Shown piece by piece: positions 12,201 to 22,766 of a stretch of 64,000 nucleotides of DNA. The notes below the pieces were generated by a model that was not told the origin of the DNA, made no database searches, and worked only from the letters and a program-made list of their open reading frames with translations. Numbering within the stretch: the first letter of the stretch is position 1; each line of letters begins with the position of its first letter. The stretch comes from Zea mays. Its lineage: Eukaryota > Streptophyta > Magnoliopsida > Poales > Poaceae. The position numbers and the translations under genes were made by a program. Where the stretch lies: NCBI RefSeq assembly GCF_902167145.1, contig NC_050102.1, forward strand, positions 13,640,850 through 13,704,849. Direction: 5' to 3'.

Positions 12201-12691
12201 GCCATCTGATAACAACTTCCTTTCTTTGGCTCAGGCGGGACTAACTCGGTCACCACTTCCTCTCCTAGTGGGGACACCAACTTGATTGTCCTTTTATCAC
12301 AACTGATAACTGCCTGATACTTATCTAACCAATTCATCCCTAGGATGACATCTATTCCCTGAGTACCCATTACTATAAGGTTGGCGGGAAACGCTATCCC
12401 CCTTATTTCCACACTTACATTTAAACAAATGCTATCAGCTCGAATTCTACCACCAGCTGAGTCAATTTGAATAGGGGTTGACATGGTAGTAATTGGAAGA
12501 TTATGTGCTTCTACCCATGATGCAGTAATGAAAGAATGTGTTGCTCCAGTATCAAATAACACTTCTGCAATATGGGAATCGACTGGGAACATACCTACTG
12601 TCATGTCGGGGGTCTCCTGAACTGCTTCAGCCTCCAAGTGGTTCAGTCTTCCATGATTATAGCGCTGCTGAGAGCGGTTGCCTGCTCCAGG
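9269..12691 (-). CDS. T1 pol: protease, RT, RNase H, integrase, chromodomain
   Basis: Open frame of about 1,140 codons. Residues counted from the TTG at 12637: protease DTG 29-31; RT from about 243 with the catalytic FIDD at 346-349; RNase H from about 491 ([10 protein letters not shown], Cys where Ser is usual); integrase zinc finger near 706-745 (HHCC); catalytic D775, D836 and E872; GPY/F motif near 1009; chromodomain about 1066-1120 (KPAQIL...[14 protein letters not shown]). Chromodomains of this class steer integration to heterochromatin by reading H3 tail methylation. The frame is the same as gag and is separated from it by one TAG (12692-12694), so a gag-pol fusion was probably the original product. 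Confidence 0.95.
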   Translation of the reverse strand, partial: PGAGNRSQQRYNHGRLNHLEAEAVQETPDMTVGMFPVDSHIAEVLFDTGATHSFITASWVEAHNLPITTMSTPIQIDSAGGRIRADSICLNVSVEIRGIAFPANLIVMGTQGIDVILGMNWLDKYQAVISCDKRTIKLVSPLGEEVVTELVPPEPKKGSCYQMAVDSSEADPIESIKVVSEFPDVFPKDLPGMPPERKVEFAIELLPGTAPISKRAYRISGPELVELKKQIDELSEKGYIRPSTSPWAAPVLFVEKKDGTKRMCIDYRALNEVTIKNKYPLPRIEDLFDQLRGASVFSKIDLRSGYHQLRIRPSDIPKTAFITKYGLYEFTVMSFGLTNAPAFFMNLMNSVFMDYLDKFVVVFIDDILVYSQSEEEHADHLRMVLQRLREHQLYAKLSKCEFWISEVLFLGHIINKEGLAVDPKKVADILNWKAPTDARGIKSFIGMAGYYRRFIEGFSKIAKPMTALLGNKVEFKWTQKCQEAFEALKEKLTTAPVLVLPDVHKPFSVYCDACYTGLGCVLMQEGRVVAYSSRQLKVHEKNYPIHDLELAAVVHALKTWRHYLYGQKCDVYTDHKSLKYIFTQSELNMRQRRWLELIKDYELEIHYHPGKANVVADALSRKSQVNLMVARPMPYELAKEFDRLSLGFLNNSRGVTVELEPTLEREIKEAQKNDEKISEIRRLILDGRGKDFREDAEGVVWFKDRLCVPNVQSIRELILKEAHETAYSIHPGSEKMYQDLKKKFWWYGMKREIAEHVAMCDSCRRIKAEHQRPAGLLQPLQIPQWKWDEIGMDFIVGLPRTRAGYDSIWVVVDRLTKSAHFIPVKTNYNSAVLAELYMSRIVCLHGVPKKIVSDRGTQFTSHFWQQLHEALGTHLNFSSAYHPQTDGQTERTNQILEDMLRACALQDQSGWDKRLPYAEFSYNNSYQASLKMSPFQALYGRSCRTPLQWDQPGEKQVFGPDILLEAEENIKMVRENLKIAQSRQRSYADTRRRELSFEVGDFVYLKVSPIRGVRRFGVKGKLAPRYIGPYQILSKRGEVAYQLSLPENLSAVHDVFHVSQLKKCLRVPEEQLPVEGLEVQEDLTYIEKPAQILEIADRVTRRKTIRMCKVRWNHHSEEEATWEREDDLVAKYPELFASQP

Positions 12692-13843
12692 CTAAGACAC
12701 ATTCTGCTTTGCTGGGGCATTGGGGCCTGACTGCTGCTGGGCTGCCTTCTTCGGACATTGCATCACCCAATGGCCTTGCTCTCCACAGTGGAAACATGCC
12801 CTGTTTCCAACCTGAGCTGGTGCTGCCTGACTGTTCTGCTGATTTGCTGGGGCAGGAAGACGAGGTGTCTGTTGATTCTGCCTCTGAAACTGACCTCCTC
12901 CTGACTGATTGCTCTGACGATTCTGGTACTGATGCTGAGGATACTGCCTTTGGAACTGCTGATACTGCTGACGCTGCTGATGCTGCTGAGGTGGACGCTG
13001 GTTCTGCCTGAACTGCTGAGGTTGATTGCCTGAGAAACGGGGACGGCTGCTGCTTCCAGGCTGGGGTCCACTGATCTTGCGCTTACGATCTTCCATCTCC
13101 TTGCGCTTTCTCTCTGTCATGATTGCTCTGTCAATCAGGTGCTGGAATGTTGGGAAGGTGTGATTCATCAGCTGATACTGCAGAGGGTCAACCAAGCCTC
13201 TCAGAAAACGGTATTGTCGCTTGGCGTCGGTGTTGACATCTTCGGGAGCGTAGCGAGACAATTGCAGAAACTTGTCCCGGTACTCACTGACAGACGATGA
13301 CCCTTGCTTAAGGGCCAGGAACTCCTCCTTCTTCACTGTCATCAGACCTGCAGGCACATGGTACTGACGAAAGCTACCTCTGAATTCTTCCCAGGTGATG
13401 GTGTCGGGGTTGGCATGGGTGGCGAGGTAAGACTCCCACCATGATTGGGCTGCTCCTCTCAACAGACGGGGACCATACAGAACTTTCTCCCTGTCATCGC
13501 ACTGAGCGGTATGCAACTCTCGCTCCACAGTGCGCAGCCAATCTTCAGCATCCATAGGGTCAGAAGAATGAGCAAACGTTGGGGGATGACCTCTCATGAA
13601 TTCAGCACGCTTGTCTCTGGGCATCTGAGGCATCTGAGGCTGAGGTGGAGCCTGCTGCTGCTGCTGCTGAATGGCGGCCAGAGTCTGACCGATGGCTTGA
13701 ACTGCCTGAGTCTGCATCAGAAACATCTGCTCAATCGACATCGGGGGCGGGGGCGGCAGCTGCTGCTGCTGGGGCGCCTCATCTTGCTAACCGGCTCGCT
13801 CCTGCTGAGCACGCCTTCCTCCTCTGCGCCTGTTCTCTGACAT
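12692..13843 (-). pseudogene. T1 gag with two in-frame TAG codons
   Basis: Capsid/nucleocapsid protein. The start is taken at an ATG (13843) giving MSENRRRGG; 18 codons on, TAG at 13787-13789 interrupts the frame, which continues unbroken into MSIEQMFLMQ. A gag domain follows (AQSWWESYL, GSFRQYHVP), then a long Q/N/R/P-rich stretch and one CCHC zinc knuckle, CFHCGEQGHWVMQC. A second TAG (12692-12694) ends gag just before pol. Both stops sit in glutamine-rich context and are best explained as CAG to TAG changes. Translation could restart at the ATG at 13741. Confidence 0.85.
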
Positions 13844-14246
13844 CTGCAGAACGCAACCACACATCAGAACTAATCTGGCAAATCTTGCAGCATAAGAAAA
13901 GAGAATAGAATTCCTCAACAGCACTGAACAGATGAGCATCTTCACTGATCTCCAACACAGGCCACACAGCTTCTCAGAAAAAGAGGAAAGTAGAATAAAG
14001 GTTTTCCCAACTATATAACTAACTTTATTAACATAATAGGTAAACCAAAATGCAGGGGATACCCACACTCTGGTGACAATCATTACAAAGATCCAAACCA
14101 ATCATAGTTCATCATGACAAACATAAATGCACAGGATATAGCAAACTACCCTGTCTAACTAAGACTAACTAAGACCGAGACTAACGCTAAGACTGAAGCT
14201 TCTACGTATATATTTCGTATTAATTACAAGATCCAACTCTAACGAT
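13844..14246 (-). other. T1 spacer between extra ORF and gag
   Basis: About 400 bp without a supported gene; open frames here are short and show no family resemblance. Confidence 0.6.
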
Positions 14247-15260
14247 CTATGGCTCTAGAGTTATCTTGGTCTTGCAGGCGGGATTGCCATAAGACTGGTG
14301 TCCACGCTGAGGTGAGCGGTACGGGTGCTGAGTCCCGACGGGAGCGGGGGAACCACCATCCAGATAACGACGTTCCGCGCGCTCAGCCCGCAGCTGGGCG
14401 ATCTCAGCACGAGCCCTACTCAGCTCATCTAATGCATGGTCCAGCTCCGTGTTTAGCACGGCGGCTAGGTTGACTGTGCTGCTCAACCTAGGATTGCCCT
14501 CACCGACAGGTGAGACAATCACGCCTCCTGTGCTGCCAGATGAACGGCGGGGGTAATACTTCAGGTCAAGACCGTCAGCTGCCCCACCGAAAACCGAGCA
14601 GTAGTGCGAAAGCGCACGCCGTGCAGCATCTTGCATGGCTGCCTCAGCTGAGTCCCGCTCAGAGATAGAATAGTGCTCTGAACAGGCCTCCGCTCCCTGG
14701 AGACTGTTCTCCGGGCAGCGCACCAAGCAAGTTGCCTCCCAGCGATCCGGGTAGACCCCGCGACTATGCTGGTAGACCACACAGCGATACTCGACGGACC
14801 AAGTATGCCGGTCAAATGCCCGACGTAGCAGGGTGTCGAGCGCATCGTGGAAGTGACACCCGCGAGCAGCGTCGCGAGTGATGGGTCGAGCAACCCATCC
14901 TTCCGGCTCAAGGTTAGCAGAGAAGTCGGTGTCGTGGCTCGAGCTGTCGTCGCCATCTCCGTCGTCTGGGTCTCCTCCAGCAGCTACTCCAGAAGCTGGG
15001 GCGCCCAGTGGTGGTGCAGGGGAAGCCTCCAGGGGAAGCACAGGGGAGCAGCTCCTCACAGACTCTATCTCCTGGTGGAGCGAGAAGGAAGAGCTCTGCT
15101 GCTCCTGTCGTCGACGCTCCTGCTCCTCACGCAGGCGGTGGTGTAGTCTCTCCAAGTGGCTGGACTGTCCGGCCACGGGACGGCGAAGCGGACGCTCAGC
15201 AAGGCGGGAGGGTAAGAAGGGGATGACTGACTTTCGTGCAGTGTGTCTAAGTCGAGCCAT
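14247..15260 (-). CDS. T1 extra ORF: 337-residue protein with histone H3-like N terminus
   Basis: An intact ORF on the sense strand between the 5' LTR and gag, a position where some plant gypsy elements carry additional ORFs. Residues 1-11 read MARLRHTARKS; eight of eleven match the H3 tail, including R8-K9-S10 in histone numbering. An arginine-rich segment follows (about 18-60), then an acidic linker (about 95-110, DPDDGDGDDSSSHD). A conserved-looking central domain (about 115-240) has a stretch SERDSAEAAMQDAARRAL like the last helix of a double-stranded-RNA-binding fold. A leucine/arginine coiled coil (about 265-300) precedes a basic tail. Length, codon use and lack of stops in a young element favour a real protein. 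Function is unknown; the H3 likeness is observed, its meaning is inferred. Confidence 0.85.
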   Translation of the reverse strand: MARLRHTARKSVIPFLPSRLAERPLRRPVAGQSSHLERLHHRLREEQERRRQEQQSSSFSLHQEIESVRSCSPVLPLEASPAPPLGAPASGVAAGGDPDDGDGDDSSSHDTDFSANLEPEGWVARPITRDAARGCHFHDALDTLLRRAFDRHTWSVEYRCVVYQHSRGVYPDRWEATCLVRCPENSLQGAEACSEHYSISERDSAEAAMQDAARRALSHYCSVFGGAADGLDLKYYPRRSSGSTGGVIVSPVGEGNPRLSSTVNLAAVLNTELDHALDELSRARAEIAQLRAERAERRYLDGGSPAPVGTQHPYRSPQRGHQSYGNPACKTKITLEP

Positions 15261-15500
15261 CTACAAAAGACATCGCAAGCAAAAGGGGTGAGAATAGAAT
15301 TAATATGACCAGCAAGTAATGAATCATAAATAAATGAAGGATCAGAATAAAACATAATTTTCAGCAAGGTATAATATGTAGTAGAACATAGGTTTGGTCA
15401 GTAGGACCAACTTTTGAAGGGATATCAAAGTCAAGGAAGAGACAGAGGTCTATAGTCCTTAGAACGACCATTCTACTCTAGGTTAGCGGTCCTACAGTCA

Positions 15501-15517
15501 GCACGGCTTTGATACCA
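15501..15517 (-). promoter_or_regulatory. T1 primer-binding site
   Basis: The minus strand reads TGGTATCAAAGCCGTGC four bases from the 5' LTR, close to the 3' end complement of initiator methionine tRNA (TGGTATCAGAGC), with one A for G. Confidence 0.85.
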
Positions 15518-15521
15518 CTTA

Positions 15522-18318
15522 TGTCACACCCGGTTTTAGAAGGCAAACCGAATGCGAACCATGTACGTGCCAGGATCAGTTATTCACGTACACAGCAGTT
15601 ACATAACATGGACATCATCACACAGTGCTCAAAATAGTATTAATAAGGGAAATAGTCGATTACATCATACGTCTGAGACGTCCATATAGTTCTTACAATA
15701 AATCAAAGTGCGGAAAAGAAACGTAGATAACGCGGCCTTCACAGGCAGCCGACTGGGGGTTGCCGCTAACCCACACCTAGAACTCGTCGTAGTCTTGGAA
15801 CTCCTGGAAGTCTCCTTCCACAGCTTCATCTTCGCCTGAGCAGTGGTTGCAATGCTGACAACCTGGGGGGGTTTGGTGTGTAGAGCAAGGGTGAGTACAC
15901 ATCAACATACTCAGCAAGTATCCTGTTTGGCTGTAGTGGACTAGCTTTATGTGGGGATAAGTCAAGCAGTTGCTTTTAGTTGGTCAGATTATTATTTACT
16001 AGTAGAAAGCCAAGTTTTAGCATTAACCCAAGTTATTAACCCGATGTACCCTTTCCAAACGGAAAGAATACCACTTACCAATACCATAATCATAACCAGA
16101 ACCATCAATCTCATAACCACCTGTACCACAATGTCTCTGATCAAGTACCACTAATCACTGGAGCTCCCTTGGCCGCTCATAACCGTGAGCACGGCTGATA
16201 TATCAGTTTCATAACACTCTGCAGAGGTTGTGCACTTTACCCACAAGCCGTGATTCCCTCTTGCCTCGGGCCGATCAAACCCTTAAACACTACCAAGGTG
16301 AATAGGCAGGGTTTCACTACGTAGCCTTTACAAAGATTCCCCGGGACTGTAGCCACCCGTTAGGTTTCCTAAATGCACCGCACTCCTCCCCAAGGGGCGA
16401 ACCCAAACTTGGCAGAGCGAGCCGCATACACCGAGCCCCATTGACGGCACGACGGCTAAGTGAACTACATCCCGGATCCTCTAATTATTCAGCTAAGGGC
16501 ACCCCATTCCACCCTCATGGTTGCACTGTTTTCCCGGGCGGTCATCCATAGAACAGGTCCTTACGGAGAGGCACTCGAGAAACCGCTCGAGTCCCCTTGA
16601 AAACCACAAGTATGAGCATAAAGAAGAACGGGAAAACAGCGTATCATAGATAACCACATCATGTTCATTGATTAGAGTTGAGCAATAGCATAAAGCTAAA
16701 CAGTAATAATCCAACCCAGATAGGTAAACAAGGACATGGATAACAAAAGCTAGTCAATCCTTAGGCATAAATGTGTAAGCGGGAGGTGAATTAAATAATG
16801 AATAGGACAGAGATAGGTCAAAGGACACTTGCCTCCACCAACCGACTGCTGCTCAGGGGCTTCTCCTGCGAATTCCTCGGGCTCTTCGACCGAATCGTTC
16901 TCTATGCGAGCGCAAACATACATACATCCATCCACATATTTAATACAAAAGAACAGTACACCATACAAGATAACAAATAAAGCGAATATGCATCAAGTAT
17001 GACATTCGATATCGCATTTGTTATGGTTAGAAAGAAACAGGAAAGGGTCTCGCAGGGGGTTAAATCTTATGCACTAATGACACAATTGGTTTTTAACAAA
17101 ATAATTCTGTTATATATATTTATATATACTAATGGAAACCTAATCACTTTTAGTTGATCAACATTGCACAGGGTAAACAATTAACTACGTGAATCAATAG
17201 CATAACGGAATTTTAAATTAAACTTCCTATTTTCCCATAGCATGAACAGTGATTAGCCTACTTAAAATACAGTAATTATAATCACAGAAAGTAAATAAAA
17301 TAAAATAAAAAATAAATAAAAAAACAGAGGGGGGGCGGTTGAACCGGCCCTAGGGGCGGTTGAACCGGCCCAGGGGCAGGCGGCCGAGCTGGGGCGGCCG
17401 AGCGCGGGGGGCGGCCGAGCTGGGGCCGGGGGCGGCTGAGCCGGGGCCGAGGCCGGCTGAACCGGCCCGGGACAGGGGGGCGCGGCCAGGGGGCCAGGCG
17501 GCCGGGGCGCGGGCTAGGGGCGGCTGGCGGCCGGGCGGGGCGCGGCTGGGGGCGGCCAGCGGCCGGGCCAGGGCGGCCAGGGGAGCGGCCGGGGCGGGCC
17601 AGCGGCGGCCGGGGCCGGCTGGGCGCGGCCGAGGGCCAGCCAGCGGCGGCCAGGGGCCACGGCGGGGCTGGGGCGGCTACCGGCGCGGCCAGGGGGCGCG
17701 CGGGGGTGGGGAGAGAAGAGGGGAGGGAGGAGAGGGAGGAGGGGGAGGGGGCTCACCGGCGGGGATCGACGGCGAGGGGCGGCCGGCGGCAGGGGGCGGC
17801 GCGGCGGCCTAGGGTAGGGGGCAGGGGCGGCGGCGGCTTAGGGCAGGGGTAGGGGCGGCGCTAGGGAGAGAATGAGAGAAAATGAGAGGGAGAGGGAGAG
17901 GGTTTGGGGAAAAAGGGGAGGTGGGGGGGCGGCTTGGGCCAATTGGGCCCAAGGGGGGGGCGCCAGGGGCGGCTGGGCCGGCCGGGGTCGGCCCACGGCG
18001 CGGGAGAGAGAAAAAGAGGAGAGAGAAAGAGAGAGAAAAAGAAAGAAAAGATCTTCTCCTTATTTTCGAAATCCGATCTTCCTACATGAATGCATTCGCA
18101 CTTTCAAAGCAATCAAAAGAAATGCAAGGTTCGGCATGGTGCATCAAACAACATAAAGTATTTAGGGTTTTTCTTACACGGGAAATCCAAACCGAATCCC
18201 GCTAAACTTTGAAAAAGGTCAAGGTTTAGCGAGGGGAAAAAGAAAAAGAAAAGGTAACGCCCGAATTTTGGCGAGTAAAGAAAGAAAAAAATTCAACTGC
18301 AAAATTCGGGGCGTTACA
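15522..18318 (-). repeat. T1 5' LTR
   Basis: 2,797 bp; carries the promoter for the minus-strand element. Differences from the 3' LTR seen on reading: three G/A substitutions, all inside the GC-rich tract, and four one-base homopolymer changes that account exactly for the 2-bp length difference. Confidence 0.95.
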
Positions 18319-18323
18319 GCTTA
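18319..18323. other. Target-site duplication of T1 (right copy)
   Basis: GCTTA, matching 6429-6433. Confidence 0.95.
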
Positions 18324-20012
18324 GCTCACTAGAAAGTTTTTCACATTTTTCTACTTCTAGAGCGTAAGCATTTTTGACCTTAACATGCTTCTTATTTTCT
18401 TTAATAAGGAAGTCCTCTTGGGTGTCCAAGAGATCATCCTTTTCATGAATGACAATAATCAATTCATTAAGTTTCTCCTTTTGTTGCATGTTGAGGTTGG
18501 CAAAAAGAGTGCGCAAGTTATCTTCCTCATCACTAGCATTTTCATCACTAGAGGATTCATATCTAGTGGAGGATTTAGATTTAACCTTCTTCTTTTTGCC
18601 GTCCTTTGCCATGAGGCACTTGTGGCCGACGTTGGGGAAGAGAAGTCCCTTGGTGACGGCGATGTTGGCGGCGTCCTCGTCGTCGGAGGAGCCGCTAGAG
18701 CTTTCGTCGGAGTCCCACTCCCGACAAACATGGGCATCGCCGCCCTTTTTCTTGTAGTACCTCTTCTTCTCCTTTCTTCTCCCCTTCTTGTCATCGCCCC
18801 TGTCACTAGAAATAGGACATTTTGCAATAAAGTGACCGGGCTTACCACACTTGTAGCAAACCTTCTTGGAGCGGGGCTTGTAATCTTTCCCCTCCTTTGC
18901 TTGAGGATTTGGCGAAAGCTTTTGATGACAAGCGCCATTTCCTCATTGTCGAGCTTGGAGGCGTCGATTGGTTGTCTACTTGGTGTAGATTCCTCCTTCT
19001 TCTCCTCCGTCGCCTTGAATGCAACCGGTTGAGCTTCGGACGTGGAGGGACCGTCAAGCTCGTTGATCTTTCGTGAGCCCTTGACCATAAATTCAAAGCT
19101 CACAAAATTCCCAATTACTTCCTCGGGAGTCATTAGTGTATATCTTGGATTACCACGAATTAATTGTACTTGAGTAGGGTTAAGGAAAATAAGAGATCTT
19201 AGAATAACCTTAACCACCTCGTGGTCATCCCACTTTTTGCTCCCGAGGTTGCGCACTTGATTCACCAAGGTCTTGAGCCGGTTGTACATATCTTGTGGCT
19301 CCTCCCCTTGGTGAAGACGGAAGCGACCGAGCTCCCCCTCGATCGTTTCCCGCTTGGTGATCTTGGTGAGTTCATCACCCTCGTGCGCCGTCTTGAGCAC
19401 GTCCCAAACTTCCTTGGCGCTTTTTAGTCCTTGCACCTTGTTGTACTCCTCCCTACTTAGAGAGGCGAGGAGTATGGTTGTGGCTTGGGAGTTGAAGTGC
19501 TCGATTTGGGCCACCTCGTCCTCATCATAATCCTCATCCCCTACGGATGGTACCTGTGCTCCAAACTCAACAACATTCCATATACTTTTGTGGAGTGAGG
19601 TTAGATGAAATTTCATTAAATCACTCCACCTAGCATAATCTTCACCGTCAAAGGTTGGCGGTTTGCCTAATGGAACGGAAAGTAATGGAGTATTTCTAGA
19701 AGTACGAGGATAATGTAAGGGGATCTTACTAAACTTCTTGCGCTCATGGCGCTTAGAAGTTATGGAGGGCGCGTCGGAGCCAGAGGTAGAAGGTGATGAA
19801 GTGTCGGTCTCGTAGTAGACCACCTTCCTCATCTTCTTTATTTTGTCGCCACTCCGATGCGACTTGTGAGAAGAAGTCTTCTTCTCCTTCTTCTTCTTCT
19901 TCTTCTTCTTCTTCTCCTTGTTGTGGGACTCTCCAGATAGAGCTTTCTCGTTGCTTGTAGTGGGCTTTTCGCCGGTCTCCATCTCCTTCTTGGCGTGATC
20001 TCCCGACATCAC
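18324..20012 (-). pseudogene. C1 gag, 5' portion, with frameshift at the zinc knuckle
   Basis: Starts MMSGDHAKKEMETGEKPT, with a lysine-rich stretch and then the Gag domain of copia elements (FDGEDYARWSDLMKFHL, then GELGRFRLHQGEEPQDMYN). Against C3 it lacks one base near 18892, so the CCHC knuckle is read out of frame from there on. The original frame resumes as the segment 18612-18324 (MAKDGKKKKVKS), which joins the 3' part at 6428 across the T1 insertion. Confidence 0.9.
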
Positions 20013-20043
20013 TTCGAGCGGTTAGGCTCTAATGAAGCACCGG

Positions 20044-20055
20044 GCTCTGATACCA
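20044..20055 (-). promoter_or_regulatory. C1 primer-binding site
   Basis: Minus strand TGGTATCAGAGC, an exact match to the initiator methionine tRNA 3' end complement, two bases from the LTR. Confidence 0.92.
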
Positions 20056-20057
20056 AT

Positions 20058-21351
20058 TGAAAGTCGCCTAGAGGGGGGTGAATAGGGCGAAACTGAAATT
20101 CTCAAAAATAATCACAACTACAAGCCGGGTTAGCGTTAGAAATATAATTGAGTCCACGAGAGAGGGTGCAAAAACAAATCGCAAGCGAATAAGAAGTGAG
20201 ACACGTGGATTTGTTTTACCGAGGTTCGGTTCTCGTAAACCTACTCCCCGTCGAGGTGGTCACAAAGACCGGGTCTCTTTCAACCCTTTCCCTCTCTCAA
20301 ACGGTCCCTCGGACCGAGTGAGCTTTTCTTCTCAATCACTTGGAACACAAAGTTCCACAAGGACCACCACAAGAATGGTGTCTCTTGCCTCAATTACAAG
20401 TGAGTTTGATCACAATAAAGAATCAAAGAAAGAAGAAAGCAATCCAAGCGCAAGAGCTCGAAAGAACACAAGCAAATCTCTCTCACTAATCACTAGGGCG
20501 TTATGTGGAGTTTGGAGAGGATTTGATCACTTGGGTGTGTCTAGAATTGAATGCTAGAGCTCTTGTAAGTGGTTGAAGTGTGAAAACTTGGATGACTTGA
20601 ATGTGGGGTGGTTGGGGTATTTATAGCCCCGACCACCAAACTAGCTGTTTGGTGGGGCTGTCTGTCGCATGGTGCACCGGACAGTCCGGTGCGCCAGCCA
20701 CGTCACCAGGCCATTGGGATTCGACCGTTGGAGCTTCTGACTTCTAGGCCCGCCTGGCTGTCCGGTGTACATCGGACAAGTACTGTAGATTGTCTGGTGC
20801 ACCGTCTCGCGCGTGCCTGACTTCTGCGCGCTTCTGGCGCGCATTAAATGCGCCTGCAGGTGACCGTTGGCGCGAAGTAGTCGTTGCTCTGCTGGTTCAC
20901 CGGACAGTCCGGTGCACACCGGACAGTCCGGTGAATTATAGCGGAGCAATTTCCCGAGGCTGGCGAGTTCCAGAGCCGCTCTTCCCTGGGGCACCGGACA
21001 CTGTCCGGTGTACACCGGACAGTCCGGTGAATTATAGCGGAGCGCCTCTGGATTTCCCGAAGGTGAGGAGTTCAGCGTGAAGTCCCTGGTGCACCGGACA
21101 CTGTCCGGTGGTGCACCGAACACTGTCCGGTGGCACACCGGACAGTCCGGTGCGCCAGACCAGAGGTGCCTTCGGTTATCCCTTGCTCTCTTTGTTGAAC
21201 CCCACTTTTGGTCTTTTTATTGGCTAAGTGTGAACCTTTGGCACATGTATAACTTATACACTAGAGAAAACTAGTTAGTCCAATTATTTGTGTTGGACAA
21301 TTCAACCACCAAAATCATTTAGGGAATAGGTGTAAGCCTAATTCCCTTTCA
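20058..21351 (-). repeat. C1 5' LTR
   Basis: 1,294 bp, TGAAAGTCG to CCCTTTCA on the plus strand. CCGGAC palindromes lie at about 20676-21151. Beyond it, GTAGC at 21352 is the right copy of the expected 5-bp target duplication; the left copy is outside the window. Confidence 0.93.
20609..20639 (-). promoter_or_regulatory. TATA box inside inverted repeat (C1 5' LTR)
   Basis: TATAAATA on the minus strand (20620-20627), flanked by the same 11-bp arms as elsewhere, with one mismatch (CCCCGACCACC). This is the copy positioned to drive C1 transcription. Confidence 0.75.
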
Positions 21352-21352
21352 G

Positions 21353-22766
21353 TAGCGCATGTCAAGCAGGGAAGCAAGTTGGTGTTCATCATCCACACAA
21401 GAACATCATGACGACCGATAGGCCGCTTGAGCTACTCCACATGGACCTATTCGGCCCGATAGCTTATATAAGCATTGGCGAGAGTAAGTATTGTCTTGTA
21501 ATTGTGGATGATTATTCTCGCTTCACTTGGGTGTTCTTTTTACAGGATAAATCACAAACCCAAGAGACCTTAAAGGGATTCTTGAAACGGGCTCAAAATG
21601 AGTTCGCCTTAAGGATCAAAAAGATTAGAAGCAACAACGGGACGGAGTTCAAGAACTCACAAATAGAAGGCTTTCTTGAGGAGGAGGGCATCAAGCATGA
21701 GTTCTCTTCTCCCTACACGCCACAACAAAATGGTGTAGTGGAGAGGAAGAATAGAACTCTATTGGACATGGCAAGGACCATGCTTGATGAATACAAGACT
21801 TCGGATCGGTTTTGGGCCGAGGAGGTCAACACCGCTTGCTACGCCATCAACCGGTTATATCTTCACCGAATCCTCAAGAAGACATCGTATGAACTCCTCA
21901 CCGGTAAAAAGCCCAATGTTCCATATTTTAGAGTCTTTGGTAGCAAATGCTTTATTATTGTTAAAAGAGGTAGAAAATCTAAATTTGCTCCTAAGGCTGT
22001 AGAAGGCTTTTTACTTGGTTATGACTCAAACACAAGGGCATATAGAGTCTTTAACAAGTCCACTGGACTAGTTGAAGTCTCTTGTGACATTGTGTTTAAT
22101 GAGACTAACGGCTCTCAAGTAGAGCAAGCTGATCTTGATGAACTAGATGATGAAGAGGCTCTGTGCATCGTGCTAAGGAACATGTCCATTAGGGATGTGT
22201 GTCCTAAGGAATCCGAAGAGCCTCCACAAGCACAAGATCAACCATCTTCCTCCATGCAAGCATCTCCACCAACTCAAGATGAGGATGAGGCTCAAGATGA
22301 TGAAGGAGAAGATCAAGAATATGAGCCACCTCAAGAAGACGGGAATGATCAAGGGGGAGATGCAAATGATCAAGACAAGGAGGATGAGGCTTCAAAGAAA
22401 CAAAATTCCGTAGCTCTTTCTACCGCCGAAGCCGAGTACATTGTCGCATGCCATTGTTGCACGCAGTTGCTTTGGATGAGTCAAACCCTTAGGGACTATG
22501 GTTACAAATTAACCAAAGTTCCTCTCCTATGTGATAATGAGAGTGCAATCCGCATGGCGGATAATCCCGTTGAGCACAGCCGCACTAAACACATAGCCAT
22601 TCGGTATCACTTTTTGAGGGATCACCAACAACGGGGAGATATCGAGATTGCTTATATTAACACCAAAGATCAATTAGCCGATATCTTTACAAAGCCACTA
22701 GATGATAAAACATTTACCAAACTTAGGCATGAGCTAAATATTCTTGATTCTAGGAATTTTGATTAA
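21353..22766 (+). pseudogene. C2 pol remnant: integrase joined in frame to RNase H, RT deleted
   Basis: Open for at least 452 codons from the ATG at 21408, and in frame from 21353. The integrase core shows HMDLFGPI, DDYSRFTWVFF and the glutamate in QQNGVVERKNRT, but the second catalytic Asp has become Asn (RSNNGTEF; relatives have RSDNGTEF). After an acidic linker ending DQDKEDE it jumps straight to [17 protein letters not shown] of RNase H. In C3 about 400 residues, the whole RT, lie between these points. The deletion kept the frame. The product would lack reverse transcriptase and probably integrase activity. Confidence 0.9.

Larger units (their letters stand above)
6434..18318 (-). mobile_element. 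T1: complete young Ty3/gypsy chromovirus (Tekay/Del type)
   Basis: 11,885 bp with LTRs of 2,799 and 2,797 bp, each starting TGTCACACC and ending GGGCGTTACA on the plus strand, and a GCTTA target duplication. It has a primer-binding site, polypurine tract, gag, pol with RT before integrase (gypsy order) and a C-terminal chromodomain. An extra ORF precedes gag. I see only three substitutions and four one-base homopolymer differences between the LTRs, so the insertion is very recent. Gag carries two in-frame TAG codons, so this copy may not be autonomous. Confidence 0.95.
1..21351 (-). mobile_element. C1: Sirevirus-type Ty1/copia retrotransposon (Opie/Ji-like), left end cut by the window
   Basis: Two matching LTRs (1-1248 and 20058-21351) flank minus-strand gag and pol, with a tRNA-iMet primer-binding site by the right LTR and a polypurine tract by the left LTR, so transcription runs right to left. 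The domain order is protease, integrase, RT, RNase H, which is copia. The element is split by gypsy T1 at 6434-18318 and itself sits inside copia C2, whose integrase region resumes at 21352. Both reading frames carry several stops and frameshifts, and the LTRs differ at many positions, so it is much older than T1. The left 46 bp of the LTR and the left target duplication lie outside the window. Confidence 0.93.

Noticed and set aside
14247..15260. T1 extra ORF as a true histone H3 gene or retrocopy
   Set aside because: Only the first eleven residues and Pro17 resemble H3; the rest has no histone fold.
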